From Thermoplasmatales archaeon (GTDB lineage Archaea; Thermoplasmatota; Thermoplasmata; Thermoplasmatales; Thermoplasmataceae): a stretch of DNA of 64,000 nucleotides. Position numbers and translations under genes: made by a program. The stretch lies in NCBI GenBank assembly GCA_016806715.1, contig CP060531.1, positions 977,966 to 1,041,965 on the forward strand, written 5' to 3'. This document shows, piece by piece, positions 56,055 through 64,000 of this stretch. Each line of letters starts with the position of its first letter. Position 1 is the stretch's first letter. Under the pieces are notes generated by a model. That model saw nothing but the letters and a program-made list of their open reading frames with translations, made no database searches and was not told the DNA's origin.

Positions 56055-57018
56055 TCCAAAACTCACTCCAGTCACTATCCATCTTATTTACAAGTACTAA
56101 GCCCATAGATCGAAGCTGATCCGGAGATTGCCTGAGCTCATTAACTTCGTTGATCAGGGACCTCAGTTCCTCTTTATTTAGGAGGTTCTTTCCATACGCG
56201 TTGTGCATGTCGTCGGCGACCATCTTTTGTGGATCATAGGAACCGGAATTCCATGCTTTCATTATAGTAGAATAGGAACTCACAGAAGTTTCTTGCTTTG
56301 AAAACCCAATTGCTACGATACTGTTCATCATGTTATCGCCAAGGATGGCTGTCCTTGCTCCGTATCTAGTTGTTCCGTTTATAGCCATCAACGCAAGCAA
56401 AAGCATCTCTCTTGAACAATTTTCCATTGAGATATATCGTATGAGTTTTACTCCAGGTCTCACATACGGCACGTTATAGAAAGCGTTGGATTTAGGAGTT
56501 CCATTTTCCTCGTGCAGTATGGTCCCTTCTTCGGAAAGAGAATTATGCAAATATCTGACTGTAATTTTTGCTAGAGACTCATAGCTATATGACCAGTCGT
56601 AGAACATCCTGGAGGCCATACCAGCGGCTTCCGTTCCAGTACCAGTGCTAGAATCTCCGAATATTAAGCTTGAGGGGTTCTTCAGCAATTTTTTCTTTAC
56701 AACCATGTTCCGGCTATATTCTGCAGGTATTATTCCACCCACCTTCCTTAGCTCAGATAACAGGTAAGATCTCTCTGCGCCTCTCCACTTTTGTGCGGGA
56801 ACTACGAGTCTCTCAGAGCCCTGAAAATTCTCGCTTGTAAGCTCGGTTGCTTCGTTATTTCTGTTTATAAAGAAACCAACCGTCTCTGAAACTACACCTA
56901 TTTTTAGAAATATGCCATAGTTCTTCTTTAGGTCAATATCTTCGAGTTTCAACAATAGCTTCTCTTTTTCCAATCTTTCAAAAATTTCCGACATTCTACT
57001 TTTCATCTCCTTTTCCAC
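56020..57018 (-). CDS. csc2: Cas7-family backbone protein Csc2 (type I-D)
   Basis: A 332-residue Cas7-like protein that would coat the crRNA as the Cascade backbone. Csc2-like features are the segment VPAQKWRGAERSYLLSELRKVGGI near residue 92, NPSSLIFGDSSTGTGTEAAG near 133 and NGTTRYGARTAILGDNM near 215, the last resembling the conserved N-Y/R-GAR motif of Csc2. It overlaps cas10d by 23 bp and csc1 by about 35 bp, so the effector genes are translationally coupled. Confidence 0.87.
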   Translation of the reverse strand: MEKEMKSRMSEIFERLEKEKLLLKLEDIDLKKNYGIFLKIGVVSETVGFFINRNNEATELTSENFQGSERLVVPAQKWRGAERSYLLSELRKVGGIIPAEYSRNMVVKKKLLKNPSSLIFGDSSTGTGTEAAGMASRMFYDWSYSYESLAKITVRYLHNSLSEEGTILHEENGTPKSNAFYNVPYVRPGVKLIRYISMENCSREMLLLALMAINGTTRYGARTAILGDNMMNSIVAIGFSKQETSVSSYSTIMKAWNSGSYDPQKMVADDMHNAYGKNLLNKEELRSLINEVNELRQSPDQLRSMGLVLVNKMDSDWSEFWNEKSSVKTNKN

Positions 57019-59710
57019 TTCTCATATATTCAAATTCAAAAGCATTGATTAGGTAAGACTTCATAGAACCAGACGGCACTCTCGAGTCAAAATCCTCTTT
57101 TAGAAGATAGATCAATTTATCTGCAAACTCTGCGATGTCCGTGTCTGTAGGCATCCAAGTCCTGCTCTTGTCTCTCTGCAGAGTCTTTAGAATGACCCCT
57201 TCAACGAATACTTTGTATTCTGACAAGTCTCTATCTTCCCCAGCTGTCAGAGAAACCTTTGCCTTCTCTATGGCTTCTAGGCTGTCTCTTAACATCCAAG
57301 TTCTGTAATTTCCACTCATATTCCACGTTGGTCTTACCATTTTAGCAGCTGATTTTGCCAGTTCTGTGATACTTTTCATCTTCTTTCCCCCATCCTTATC
57401 CCATTCATAAGCCAGTTTTCTTATATTTTCGATCTTCTCAGAAAACTGTTTCCCAAAGCCAGTCATCTTACTGTCTTTTTTATCGAAAACTAGTTTATGA
57501 ACATGATAAAATAATGACATAGGCTGCTGTATATAGTTGCCAATTACATTTGCAGTCTCTTTGAAATCTATCTTGCTTATTGATCCGTTCACGACTACAT
57601 TAAATGTGGTGATCGTATCCAGTACACCCTCTATTTGATTGCACCTGATTCTTTCCCATCCCATGGCTGTACAGATGGAATTCCCTACTTCTATCCTGAC
57701 GGCTTCATACTGGTCTTCAAAGAATGGCGAGTTGGAAAAAGAAAGTCTGATCAGCATTTTTGTTCTCCTGTAAATATTCAAAGCTTGGTACGTGTTCTTC
57801 AAGATTTCTTCTTCTGTCTTAAGATGCTTAACTGAGTAGAAGTATGTGCTATCAAGCCTTACTTCTCTCTTAAAACGATTAATTGCCCGCAACGAAAGCT
57901 TCAGATTGTTTACTTCTGAGAGTTCTTCTTCACGTGAGTACGCTAGATGAGTCATATAGTCAGACATATCAATAAAGGGGATTGCTCCAGGGAATGACAT
58001 AAACATCAAGCCCTCATCTTCGCTCCCGGATCGTGGTACTAAATTACGCCTTAGTGCAAACTCGAATTTTGATATTTGGTCTACTTTTCCGTTTGAAATT
58101 CCTGAAGTCGGGAGCCGATTATTAAACGTCTGAGTATTTATGCCAAAGAGATTCTCGCGGGTAGCCTTTTCAGATGCTGGGTATGCATTAACCATTGACA
58201 TCTTGAACTTGTTGGGGACTCTAGGTAGTACCAGTGAATCGATGTTACGAACTACAATCTTAGAGAGAATATCATTGAAGTCCACGAATTTTTGTTCTTT
58301 GTTTAAATCCGATAAAATATCACTTAGAAGAACATCCCAATCCACTTCTTTGGTTTGAATGGCAAAAGGGATCAATAGCCCAGAGTTCCTTTCTATTTTT
58401 CCCAAGAGACCTTTTAAAATTCCATCTTTATATTTTTCTAATGTTGATTCAAGGAAGGATCTAAGTTCTTTTGCATTTTGAGTATTGAGGTCTGTCTTAA
58501 GCTGTACATATCTTGCCATGAATACTTTCAGCCTTTCCTCAATTCCCTTTTCCTCATCCTGAATTTCATATATTTCCAAACCGTCTCGAAGCGAAGTTCT
58601 CGACTTTTCATTTATCTTCTTGAAATTTAAGGAAAAAGTAATTGTTGCAGTCTTTACTGCATCACTATATGCATACGCTGCATCCCGATTCTCGGGAGTA
58701 ATTTCTATATCTTCCATCCATATGCATTTTTTGAAACCGTCTTCTTTCACATAAGTTATAATTGAATCTTTTGTGTGCGCAACGATCCCTGAAGCTGAGT
58801 TGATCACGCTCCTATCATTGAATGTTAACAAATTTTCCGGTTGTAATATCTTATTTACTATGTCTTCAAAGGCCTTTGTCAAGCCAGTCTGAATAACCGA
58901 ATCGTCCCCGTCAGATACATAGAAAATTGCTCTATTTGTACTCCAGAGATAAAATCCTCCGGAAAGCTCAATCACTTGCAAACACGCTTTTCTAGCTACG
59001 TCTTCGCAAGCATATAGAGAAGTTGCTCCAAATAAAATTTTTTTCAGGAACCTGCCTGGTACAACGGGTTCGCTTCCCCAGTCGATTGAGTCCTCAATAG
59101 ACTTCATATTTCCGGATACTTCTCTATTGAATCTACTGGACAACTGATCCGCGACTCTGGAGAAGTTTGATTCAAAAAACAAGCCCGACCTTTGGTTCTT
59201 ATTTTTGATTATGTTATACGTAGTTCCCAATTCCGTCGAGAAGACAACCTGATACACCTCATCATTTGTAAGATTAAGTTCGTTTCTTAACTCCCTAAAA
59301 TATTTATCCACAAGTTCGAAAAGGGTACTCCTATCTTTCATACTGTAGTCAACGCCGGTTATCTTGTTATAATCATGAAAGAGAAAGCAGAAGATCGATC
59401 TCTTGATAGACAATATTTCTTCCTGTAATTGTCTGTCACTTACTGGCTCTGATATGTACTTATAGTCCAGTACTTTAAGCGCCATCAAGGTACCAGAAAA
59501 AATGTGGGCTAGGTAATCCATGTCCCTGTATTTTTCAAATTTCTTGTTATCATTTCCGCCCTTAGCGCAGCGGTTCCACTCACTTGAAAGCCAAATTTTA
59601 GAGAAAATATTATTTACCGCCCAATCCAAAACTTCCTCAAGGAAGGGTGCCCGAAAATCCATTACACTACGGATTGTTACATGATCCTTGTTGGATGGGG
59701 GTTCTGACAT
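56996..59710 (-). CDS. cas10d: Cas10d/Csc3 large subunit with N-terminal HD nuclease
   Basis: The 904-residue large subunit of the type I-D effector. The N-terminal HD domain has His69 (DYLAHIFSG) and the H112-D113 pair (FCFLFHDYNKITG), consistent with the DNA-cleaving nuclease that in I-D sits here instead of on Cas3. A segment IFYVSDGDDSVIQ at 262-273 resembles the strand-turn-strand carrying GGDD in cyclase Cas10 proteins but lacks the first Gly pair, so cyclase activity is doubtful. The remaining 600 residues are alpha-rich. It starts directly after cas6 (no gap), with GGGAGG inside the cas6 3' end as ribosome-binding site. Confidence 0.9.
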   Translation of the reverse strand: MSEPPSNKDHVTIRSVMDFRAPFLEEVLDWAVNNIFSKIWLSSEWNRCAKGGNDNKKFEKYRDMDYLAHIFSGTLMALKVLDYKYISEPVSDRQLQEEILSIKRSIFCFLFHDYNKITGVDYSMKDRSTLFELVDKYFRELRNELNLTNDEVYQVVFSTELGTTYNIIKNKNQRSGLFFESNFSRVADQLSSRFNREVSGNMKSIEDSIDWGSEPVVPGRFLKKILFGATSLYACEDVARKACLQVIELSGGFYLWSTNRAIFYVSDGDDSVIQTGLTKAFEDIVNKILQPENLLTFNDRSVINSASGIVAHTKDSIITYVKEDGFKKCIWMEDIEITPENRDAAYAYSDAVKTATITFSLNFKKINEKSRTSLRDGLEIYEIQDEEKGIEERLKVFMARYVQLKTDLNTQNAKELRSFLESTLEKYKDGILKGLLGKIERNSGLLIPFAIQTKEVDWDVLLSDILSDLNKEQKFVDFNDILSKIVVRNIDSLVLPRVPNKFKMSMVNAYPASEKATRENLFGINTQTFNNRLPTSGISNGKVDQISKFEFALRRNLVPRSGSEDEGLMFMSFPGAIPFIDMSDYMTHLAYSREEELSEVNNLKLSLRAINRFKREVRLDSTYFYSVKHLKTEEEILKNTYQALNIYRRTKMLIRLSFSNSPFFEDQYEAVRIEVGNSICTAMGWERIRCNQIEGVLDTITTFNVVVNGSISKIDFKETANVIGNYIQQPMSLFYHVHKLVFDKKDSKMTGFGKQFSEKIENIRKLAYEWDKDGGKKMKSITELAKSAAKMVRPTWNMSGNYRTWMLRDSLEAIEKAKVSLTAGEDRDLSEYKVFVEGVILKTLQRDKSRTWMPTDTDIAEFADKLIYLLKEDFDSRVPSGSMKSYLINAFEFEYMRSGKGDEK

Positions 59711-60424
59711 CTATATTGCCTCCCAGCATCCCAGTCCTAGCCCTGTTTTAGAACCAAGCCCTCTGTGATAAATCACTTCCAGAACTCCTGGGTCTCCAGA
59801 AATATTTCCTGTAATATCATATCCTCTCGTCATAGATTCTTTAGCAGGTCCACTGGATATCCTTATCGTCTTTGAATGGGCTTCTGTCACCTTTATGAAA
59901 AGGTCACTCAGATTGCTTTCGGCTATTCCGAACTGATTTTTCAGAGTCCATTTCATTACTTGGTTAAGGTTTTCTTCTATTTCTCCATGTTTCGCAACAA
60001 ACATTTTTTTGTTCTGAAAATTCCTGATCAGTACAGGTGAAAGTGTTTTGAATCCTACGTTCCCCCTACCCCTCAATCTTCCATCAGAATCGGTTACACT
60101 CTTTACAATGTACCGTGCGCTACCTATCCTCAGATAGGGGTCTATTGAAAGGCCTAACCTGAAATAGGATCCCATCCTCTTATCAATTGATCGCAAGATA
60201 AAGAATCCTCTTGAAATATCTAACCCGTTGTTACGGTGGCTTGCGCTCCTCGCTATAATATTGCTAATTGTGTGAATTCCTGGTTGGTTCCATTTATGCA
60301 GTGTTTTAATCTCCTCTTGGTAGAGCTTTAACTTGGAATATACAGATATTGCAAGATAATAGTTATATTCAAATGGAATGGAATTTTGATCGGAGCGTTC
60401 TATAGAAATTATAGAAGTAAGCAT
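59711..60424 (-). CDS. cas6: CRISPR RNA endonuclease Cas6
   Basis: Cuts the precursor within each repeat to leave the 8-nt handle. From the ATG 60424 it has 237 residues: a first ferredoxin-like strand (MLTSIISIERSDQNS, then PFEYNYYLAISVYSKL), and the C-terminal glycine-rich loop GLGSKTGLGLGCWEAI diagnostic of Cas6. A His in NNGLDISRG or HKWNQPGIH may be catalytic, but this cannot be told. A GTG at 60454 would add ten residues, but the TATA box TTAAATA at 60451-60445 lies about 24 bp before 60424 and supports the shorter form. It is the first gene of the operon. Confidence 0.9.
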   Translation of the reverse strand: MLTSIISIERSDQNSIPFEYNYYLAISVYSKLKLYQEEIKTLHKWNQPGIHTISNIIARSASHRNNGLDISRGFFILRSIDKRMGSYFRLGLSIDPYLRIGSARYIVKSVTDSDGRLRGRGNVGFKTLSPVLIRNFQNKKMFVAKHGEIEENLNQVMKWTLKNQFGIAESNLSDLFIKVTEAHSKTIRISSGPAKESMTRGYDITGNISGDPGVLEVIYHRGLGSKTGLGLGCWEAI

Positions 60425-60456
60425 AAGAATATAAACCGGGTGCGTATTTAACACTT
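60425..60456. promoter_or_regulatory. Interlocked divergent promoters of cas operon and csa3
   Basis: Only 32 bp separate the cas6 ATG (60424, minus) from the csa3 GTG (60457, plus). The plus-strand TATA box AATATAAAC (60428-60436) is about 25 bp before csa3. The minus-strand box TTAAATA (60451-60445) is about 24 bp before cas6. Each promoter's TATA-to-start interval contains the other's TATA box, so the two initiation complexes must compete. Confidence 0.75.
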
Positions 60457-61197
60457 GTGACAGACAACGACGAAAAATATTCTTCGCTGAATAGTGAAAA
60501 AAACAACATAACCCTTGTCACTTTCATTGGATTCCAGGAACATCTTGTACTAAATTTCTTAAGAACTTATCTTAGAAATGGGGTGAAAGAAGTTATGTTA
60601 TTTTCGTCTATTCCGCAAAGAAATGCAACGGAAGGGAAATCTACCATTGACCGTGAAATACGTGAAAAAGCGATCAAACTTATCAGAGATTCCTCGGGTG
60701 AAGACGTCACTATTATAGTTAAAGAAATAGAAAATATATGGGACTTTCAAGATTATTATTTCCAGCTCTCGCGAAAAGCTGTAGAGGATGCGATAATAAA
60801 CCTAAGTGCTGGCCCAGCAGTGTTTTCGGCGGCAGGAATGATTTGGGCTTTAGAGCATGGATACAGGGTTAGCTACAGTGTAGAGTACCATGATGATGGA
60901 AAACTGGTGTCTTCGGTTTTCAGCTTACTCGATCTAAGGCCATATATTAATTCAGTCTTTTCTACGGACAATGTTGACAAAATGATCCTTAGTGCTTTGA
61001 AAAAGGGGAAATCCGATACTTTGCAGATAAATAGGTATATAAATGATATAACCGACTACAGGATATCGCTCAGAACCGTAGAAATACACTTAGGGAAGCT
61101 GAACAAATTGGGTATCATAGACATAACTAAAGGAAGAGTAAACAAGTTAACCTTTAGCCAGAAATGGAGCAAAATTGGGACTCCAGATAGAAAATAG
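60457..61197 (+). CDS. csa3: CARF-domain winged-helix regulator (Csa3-like)
   Basis: A 246-residue protein. The N-terminal half is a Rossmann-like CARF domain: ITLVTFIGFQEHLVLNFLR begins it and NLSAGPAVFSAAGMIWAL near residue 117 is the conserved ligand-binding motif region. The C-terminal 80 residues form a winged helix (ILSALKKGKSDTLQINRYI; ISLRTVEIHLGKLNKLGII). Csa3 proteins sense cyclic oligonucleotides or other ligands and control CRISPR adaptation genes, best known from type I-A loci of Sulfolobales. Here it diverges from a type I-D operon across a 32-bp interlocked promoter. T-rich sequence (TTTAATTTTTTG) just after the stop may terminate it. Confidence 0.88.
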   Translation: MTDNDEKYSSLNSEKNNITLVTFIGFQEHLVLNFLRTYLRNGVKEVMLFSSIPQRNATEGKSTIDREIREKAIKLIRDSSGEDVTIIVKEIENIWDFQDYYFQLSRKAVEDAIINLSAGPAVFSAAGMIWALEHGYRVSYSVEYHDDGKLVSSVFSLLDLRPYINSVFSTDNVDKMILSALKKGKSDTLQINRYINDITDYRISLRTVEIHLGKLNKLGIIDITKGRVNKLTFSQKWSKIGTPDRK

Positions 61198-61510
61198 CTA
61201 AAAATTTAATTTTTTGTACTTGTATAGCGTTGATTCACATATTTTTAATGGCATTTTTAGCGAACCGCTGTAACACGAAACCAAAAAGTATTTTCATGAG
61301 TAATAAGGATCTCTTTGGTTTAGTGGGGGCAAATCTCATTGACCTTTTTCCTCACAAAATCCTGTAATACAAAAGAAAATTATCAGTTATGCCTGAAATG
61401 TACTCTTCCTTAGTGAGTTGGTCGTCAGGATGGGGAATATGCTTAACATGTGTCTAATATTCTTTGCTTTCTTACTCCCAGAGAGTTCAAGAGGTCCTTA
61501 AAAGTTTAAG
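61198..61510. other. Gap between csa3 and tRNA-Ser
   Basis: No gene is visible in these 313 bp. A T-rich stretch at about 61206-61216 is a plausible terminator for csa3. This is where the CRISPR island meets core genes. I saw no direct repeat of the tRNA end that would mark integration. Confidence 0.45.
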
Positions 61511-61591
61511 CGCCGAGGGAGAGATTCGAACTCCCGATCCACAAGGGAACCAGATCTCAAGTCTGGCGCCGTACCGCTGGGCCACCTCGGC
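61511..61591 (-). tRNA. tRNA-Ser (anticodon TGA)
   Basis: A class II tRNA on the minus strand: acceptor GCCGAGG/CCTCGGC, anticodon stem CCAGA/TCTGG with loop CTTGAGA (anticodon TGA), a 14-nt variable arm (TTCCCTTGTGGATC) and T arm GGGAG/CTCTC around TTCGAAT. Discriminator G at 61511 fits serine identity. CCA is not encoded. Leucine was considered because of the long arm, but the anticodon and discriminator fit serine. Confidence 0.93.
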
Positions 61592-61603
61592 AGCAAATAT
61601 GAT

Positions 61604-62200
61604 TTATCTTCTAAGCCTGCCGTTTGATTTGATGGATGGTCTGCTCTTGCTACTGCCCTTTCTTCCGGTTCTGAGTCCCCTGCCTTTGTAACCAGCGGAG
61701 GTAAGTCCCCTGTATACTCTTCCTGTATTCTGGGGTTCAGCAATCCACGATATCTTTGAGTCGTTAAGAATCGCAGGATGCGCCTTGTCAACTGCAATTA
61801 TTTCGTAATACTTGTACTTGCCATCCTCTCCTGCATAGTATGAGTTCAGGACTTCCATGTTCGGGTATTTGTCAGCAACTCTTTCTTCAGCAATCCACTG
61901 TATGCTTTTCTTCCTCGTGAGCTTGCTGTAAGCCATTCTTCTCGGTCTTCTTCCACCCATAATCTTGGGACGGTTGCTTCCTCCCCTTCTTACTCGCGAC
62001 CTGACAATGATGTATCCGTCCTTGCTCTTGTATCCAAGGGCTCTTGCCCTGTCAACTCTTGTCGGTCTCTCTAGCCTGACAGTGGAAGGACTGTTCCTCC
62101 ACTCTGCCATTCTTTGTTTGTGTAAACCGTATATTTCTGATCTCTTGAGATCTTTCCAAGCATTCCTGACTAAACTGTACGTGGTAATAGTTTCTGCCAT
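61604..62200 (-). CDS. rpl15e: 50S ribosomal protein L15e
   Basis: A 198-residue, strongly basic large-subunit protein found in archaea and eukaryotes. Family sequence is clear throughout: [28 protein letters not shown] near residue 30 (in parts), [10 protein letters not shown] near 70, [20 protein letters not shown] near 100, [16 protein letters not shown] and the C-terminal [19 protein letters not shown]. The tRNA-Ser gene lies 12 bp downstream on the same strand. The divergent Pop5-like gene starts 127 bp away. In other euryarchaea L15e is also found near RNase P protein genes. Confidence 0.97.
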   Translation of the reverse strand: MAETITTYSLVRNAWKDLKRSEIYGLHKQRMAEWRNSPSTVRLERPTRVDRARALGYKSKDGYIIVRSRVRRGGSNRPKIMGGRRPRRMAYSKLTRKKSIQWIAEERVADKYPNMEVLNSYYAGEDGKYKYYEIIAVDKAHPAILNDSKISWIAEPQNTGRVYRGLTSAGYKGRGLRTGRKGSSKSRPSIKSNGRLRR

Positions 62201-62327
62201 GTTATTCTACCCTGATGATGTGGTATTTCTTAAGGGTTATAGAATATTTATATTTTGGCACCGGCATGGAAGCTCTGAAATCAGGTGAAAGCGATAGGTA
62301 AATATTGAATGTCCTGTTTTCGTCAGA

Positions 62328-62627
62328 GTGAAAGGTTCCCTATACAGGAAGCGATATTTCCTTTTTTATCATCCGGAAATGAGTCAATTCATCAAGACCC
62401 TCTCCGGAGACCTTTTCAGGACAATGAAGTCCAAGCTTAAGTTCAGTGACGGAGAATACTCAATCTTTCTCACCGATCAGTTCCGGAAGCAGGAGCTGTC
62501 GGAATACATGTCCTCGTATTACGGAGACGTCCAGATAATAACTGTCAGCGGCACAATCAGGAAGTGCAAGACCCGCCTCTCGGAAGACTCATCTAAAAGG
62601 AAGGAGAGCCTAACCGCTGCGAGATGA
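62328..62627 (+). CDS. rnp2: RNase P protein component 2-like (Pop5/Rpp14 family)
   Basis: A 99-residue protein starting at GTG 62328. The opening RKRYFLFYHPE and the segment VQIITVSGTIRKCKTRL near residue 70 resemble the first strand and the closing VSGTIkk motif of archaeal Pop5, which with Rpp30 activates the RNase P RNA. Neighbourhood supports this, since L15e lies beside RNase P protein genes in many euryarchaea. The match is weak in the middle, so a profile search is needed. It converges on rfcL, with the two stop regions overlapping by 18 bp. Confidence 0.6.
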   Translation: MKGSLYRKRYFLFYHPEMSQFIKTLSGDLFRTMKSKLKFSDGEYSIFLTDQFRKQELSEYMSSYYGDVQIITVSGTIRKCKTRLSEDSSKRKESLTAAR

Positions 62628-63917
62628 TCCTGCTTTTTTCAATATCTCTTCTTCCTTCTCAGAAATAACCAGTTTATCCGCAATGCTGGCGAAGCCCTTC
62701 TTATCCTTTCTGGAAATGTACGAAAAGAACCACATGAATTCCATTGCCGTTGCTGTACTAGAATGAGTCAGCCTGCCAAGTTTTGTTGCAATAGACTTCC
62801 TGCTGGACCTGCTGCCCTTCATCCTCGACATGGACGATATGTAGGAGGGGAACTGGTACTTCACAAAACTCCGGTTCCGCTTCGCAATCCTTGTTGCGAC
62901 ACCGGCCACGAGTTCTTCAGAGTACCGCTTGAAAGCGTAATGCTGTTTCTTCATTACCCTCCCGATGAACACATCGGCAAGCGAGACCAGGTCGAATGCG
63001 TTTGCCAGGTCATCAAATTCCCTTGCCTCTTCCGGCAGGTTCTTGTCTATCCACATGATGTAATCCTCAGTGCTGAAGTCATCCTCCTTGCTCTGGAGCG
63101 TTTCAAGAACCTCTTCATAACTGCTTGACTTGAATGTTGAGATCATTATGTTGAATGGGCTCTCTGTTTCATCCCTGAATGAAATGTCAAATCCCTGGTT
63201 CCGGCCTCCGGCACCGCCGCAGAAGGATTCGAGGTCGTTTATTATGCTCCTCAAATCCATGGAATCCCTGTCCATCACTTCATTTATCAGCGACTGCGGA
63301 AGATTCACCCCTTCGCTGTCCAGTATGTACCTGATCCTTTTCATAAGCTTAAGCCTGAACTGCTTGTAATCGTTAGTATTCTTCCTCTTGTACGGGGAGA
63401 AGTCAATCACGACTGCGTTCTCAGCTATCTCCCGGTTCTGTCCTCTCCTGCGGAATTCATAAAAATCATTCATTGTGATAATGACCGGATTCTTGGTCTC
63501 CCTCACCACCCGGGCAAGTTCAGCAGTGCCACCGGAGTCTCCTCCCGTTTCCGTGGATCTTGACTCAAACATATTGTCGGCCTCGTCCACGAGAATGATC
63601 TTCCTTGTGGTGTTCTGCTGGCCGGTAAAGCTGGTTATATCAGAATAGAGGGCCCCCATCAGCGCTATCTTCCTGACGCTGTCCCTGTTACGCTGATCAG
63701 ACGCGTTCATCTCGATCACGCTCCACCCGGTGTAATTTGCAATAGCATAAGCACAGGAAGTCTTTCCCATGCCGGGTTTTCCATGTAGAATCAATGTTGT
63801 CCTGGCAGGAACACCCTCCTTCCACGATTCGACCCACTTATTGAGTTGCGTCAGGGTCTCATCGCTGACTATGAGATCAGCCAGTGTCTTGGGCCTGTAC
63901 TTCTCTATCCAGGGCAT
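62610..63917 (-). CDS. rfcL: Replication factor C large subunit
   Basis: A 435-residue AAA+ clamp-loader subunit that, with small subunits, opens PCNA. The N-terminus PWIEKYRPKTLADLIV is the RFC box. Walker A is LHGKPGMGKTSCAYA near residue 45, Walker B IILVDEADNMFES near 108 and sensor 1 PVIITMNDFYEF near 145. The C-terminal collar domain follows (DLRSIINDLESFCGG onward), ending with basic residues rather than an obvious PIP box. It starts at the ATG 63917, with an AT-rich promoter region to the window end. Confidence 0.96.
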   Translation of the reverse strand: MPWIEKYRPKTLADLIVSDETLTQLNKWVESWKEGVPARTTLILHGKPGMGKTSCAYAIANYTGWSVIEMNASDQRNRDSVRKIALMGALYSDITSFTGQQNTTRKIILVDEADNMFESRSTETGGDSGGTAELARVVRETKNPVIITMNDFYEFRRRGQNREIAENAVVIDFSPYKRKNTNDYKQFRLKLMKRIRYILDSEGVNLPQSLINEVMDRDSMDLRSIINDLESFCGGAGGRNQGFDISFRDETESPFNIMISTFKSSSYEEVLETLQSKEDDFSTEDYIMWIDKNLPEEAREFDDLANAFDLVSLADVFIGRVMKKQHYAFKRYSEELVAGVATRIAKRNRSFVKYQFPSYISSMSRMKGSRSSRKSIATKLGRLTHSSTATAMEFMWFFSYISRKDKKGFASIADKLVISEKEEEILKKAGSSRSG

Positions 63918-64000
63918 CTGTTACTCCAATGATATGGTGCATTTATTCATTTTCATTTTTGAGCAAGATTTATTTCTTGAATTAGTGATGCACCTCACAG

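Noticed and set aside
53555-59710. Assignment of the cas operon to type I-A or I-B
   Set aside because: The HD motif is on the 904-residue large subunit, Cas3 is helicase only, and Cas5/Cas7 show Csc1/Csc2 features. All of this points to type I-D despite the Csa3-like neighbour.
60425-60454. cas6 start at GTG 60454
   Set aside because: It would put the start codons 2 bp apart and add ten residues before the first fold strand. A TATA box at the right distance supports ATG 60424 instead.
61511-61591. tRNA-Ser as an integration site for the CRISPR island
   Set aside because: No second copy of the tRNA end or flanking direct repeat was seen on the other side of the island, and no integrase gene is present.

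Overview
The window is from an archaeon of the Thermoplasmatales type (Thermoplasma/Ferroplasma/Cuniculiplasma relatives). Supporting evidence is archaeal information-processing genes (ribosomal protein L15e, RNase P Pop5-like protein, RFC large subunit, prefoldin alpha, FtsY, GHMP-type shikimate kinase, PIN-ATPase-KH protein), AT-rich TATA boxes placed about 25 bp before start codons (leaderless mRNAs), GTG/TTG starts, and large sequon-rich exported proteins typical of wall-less acidophiles. The species cannot be fixed from the sequence alone.

Layout: 0-2.9 kb carries a truncated conserved protein, an MFS carrier, a zinc-ribbon protein and Ogt DNA repair. 3.3-7.1 kb is an accessory patch: a VapBC pair whose toxin has an in-frame stop, a RelE-type pair, an MNT nucleotidyltransferase followed by a possible HEPN stump, two small membrane-protein genes and an IS630 relic. 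7.2-28 kb is mostly core: tRNA-Ala, NfeD-like protein, pdxT-gcvT, a two-gene ABC exporter, the overlapping shikimate operon aroB-aroE-aroK-aroA, argS, a 982-aa surface protein, an amidohydrolase-rtcB pair, Amt, and an M48-like protein that has lost its zinc site. 28-45 kb holds tRNA-Ile, a TtuA-like tRNA thiolase, aminopeptidase, PIN-ATPase, an asparagine synthetase-like protein, MTA phosphorylase, a beta-CASP nuclease, a sulfoquinovose-synthase-like enzyme with an NDP-sugar pyrophosphorylase, pgk, pfdA-ftsY, MFS, another exported protein and an HTH regulator with a palindrome at its promoter.

45.5-61.2 kb is the main accessory island: two transposase relics, a CRISPR array of 72 repeats (46670-51398), its leader, and a complete type I-D cas operon on the minus strand (cas6-cas10d-csc2-csc1-cas3'-cas4-cas1-cas2). 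A CARF-wHTH (Csa3-like) regulator diverges from it. The two divergent start codons are only 32 bp apart and their TATA boxes are interlocked, so the regulator and the cas operon probably cannot be initiated on the same DNA at once. The island ends before tRNA-Ser, after which core genes resume (L15e, Pop5-like, RfcL).

Points of most interest are the interlocked csa3/cas promoter, spacer pairs that look like acquisitions from diverged relatives of one target, two separate genes (aroB and the asparagine synthetase-like gene) whose promoter-defined starts are put out of frame by one base in a T run, the nonsense codon in vapC, and the zinc-less M48 homologue.
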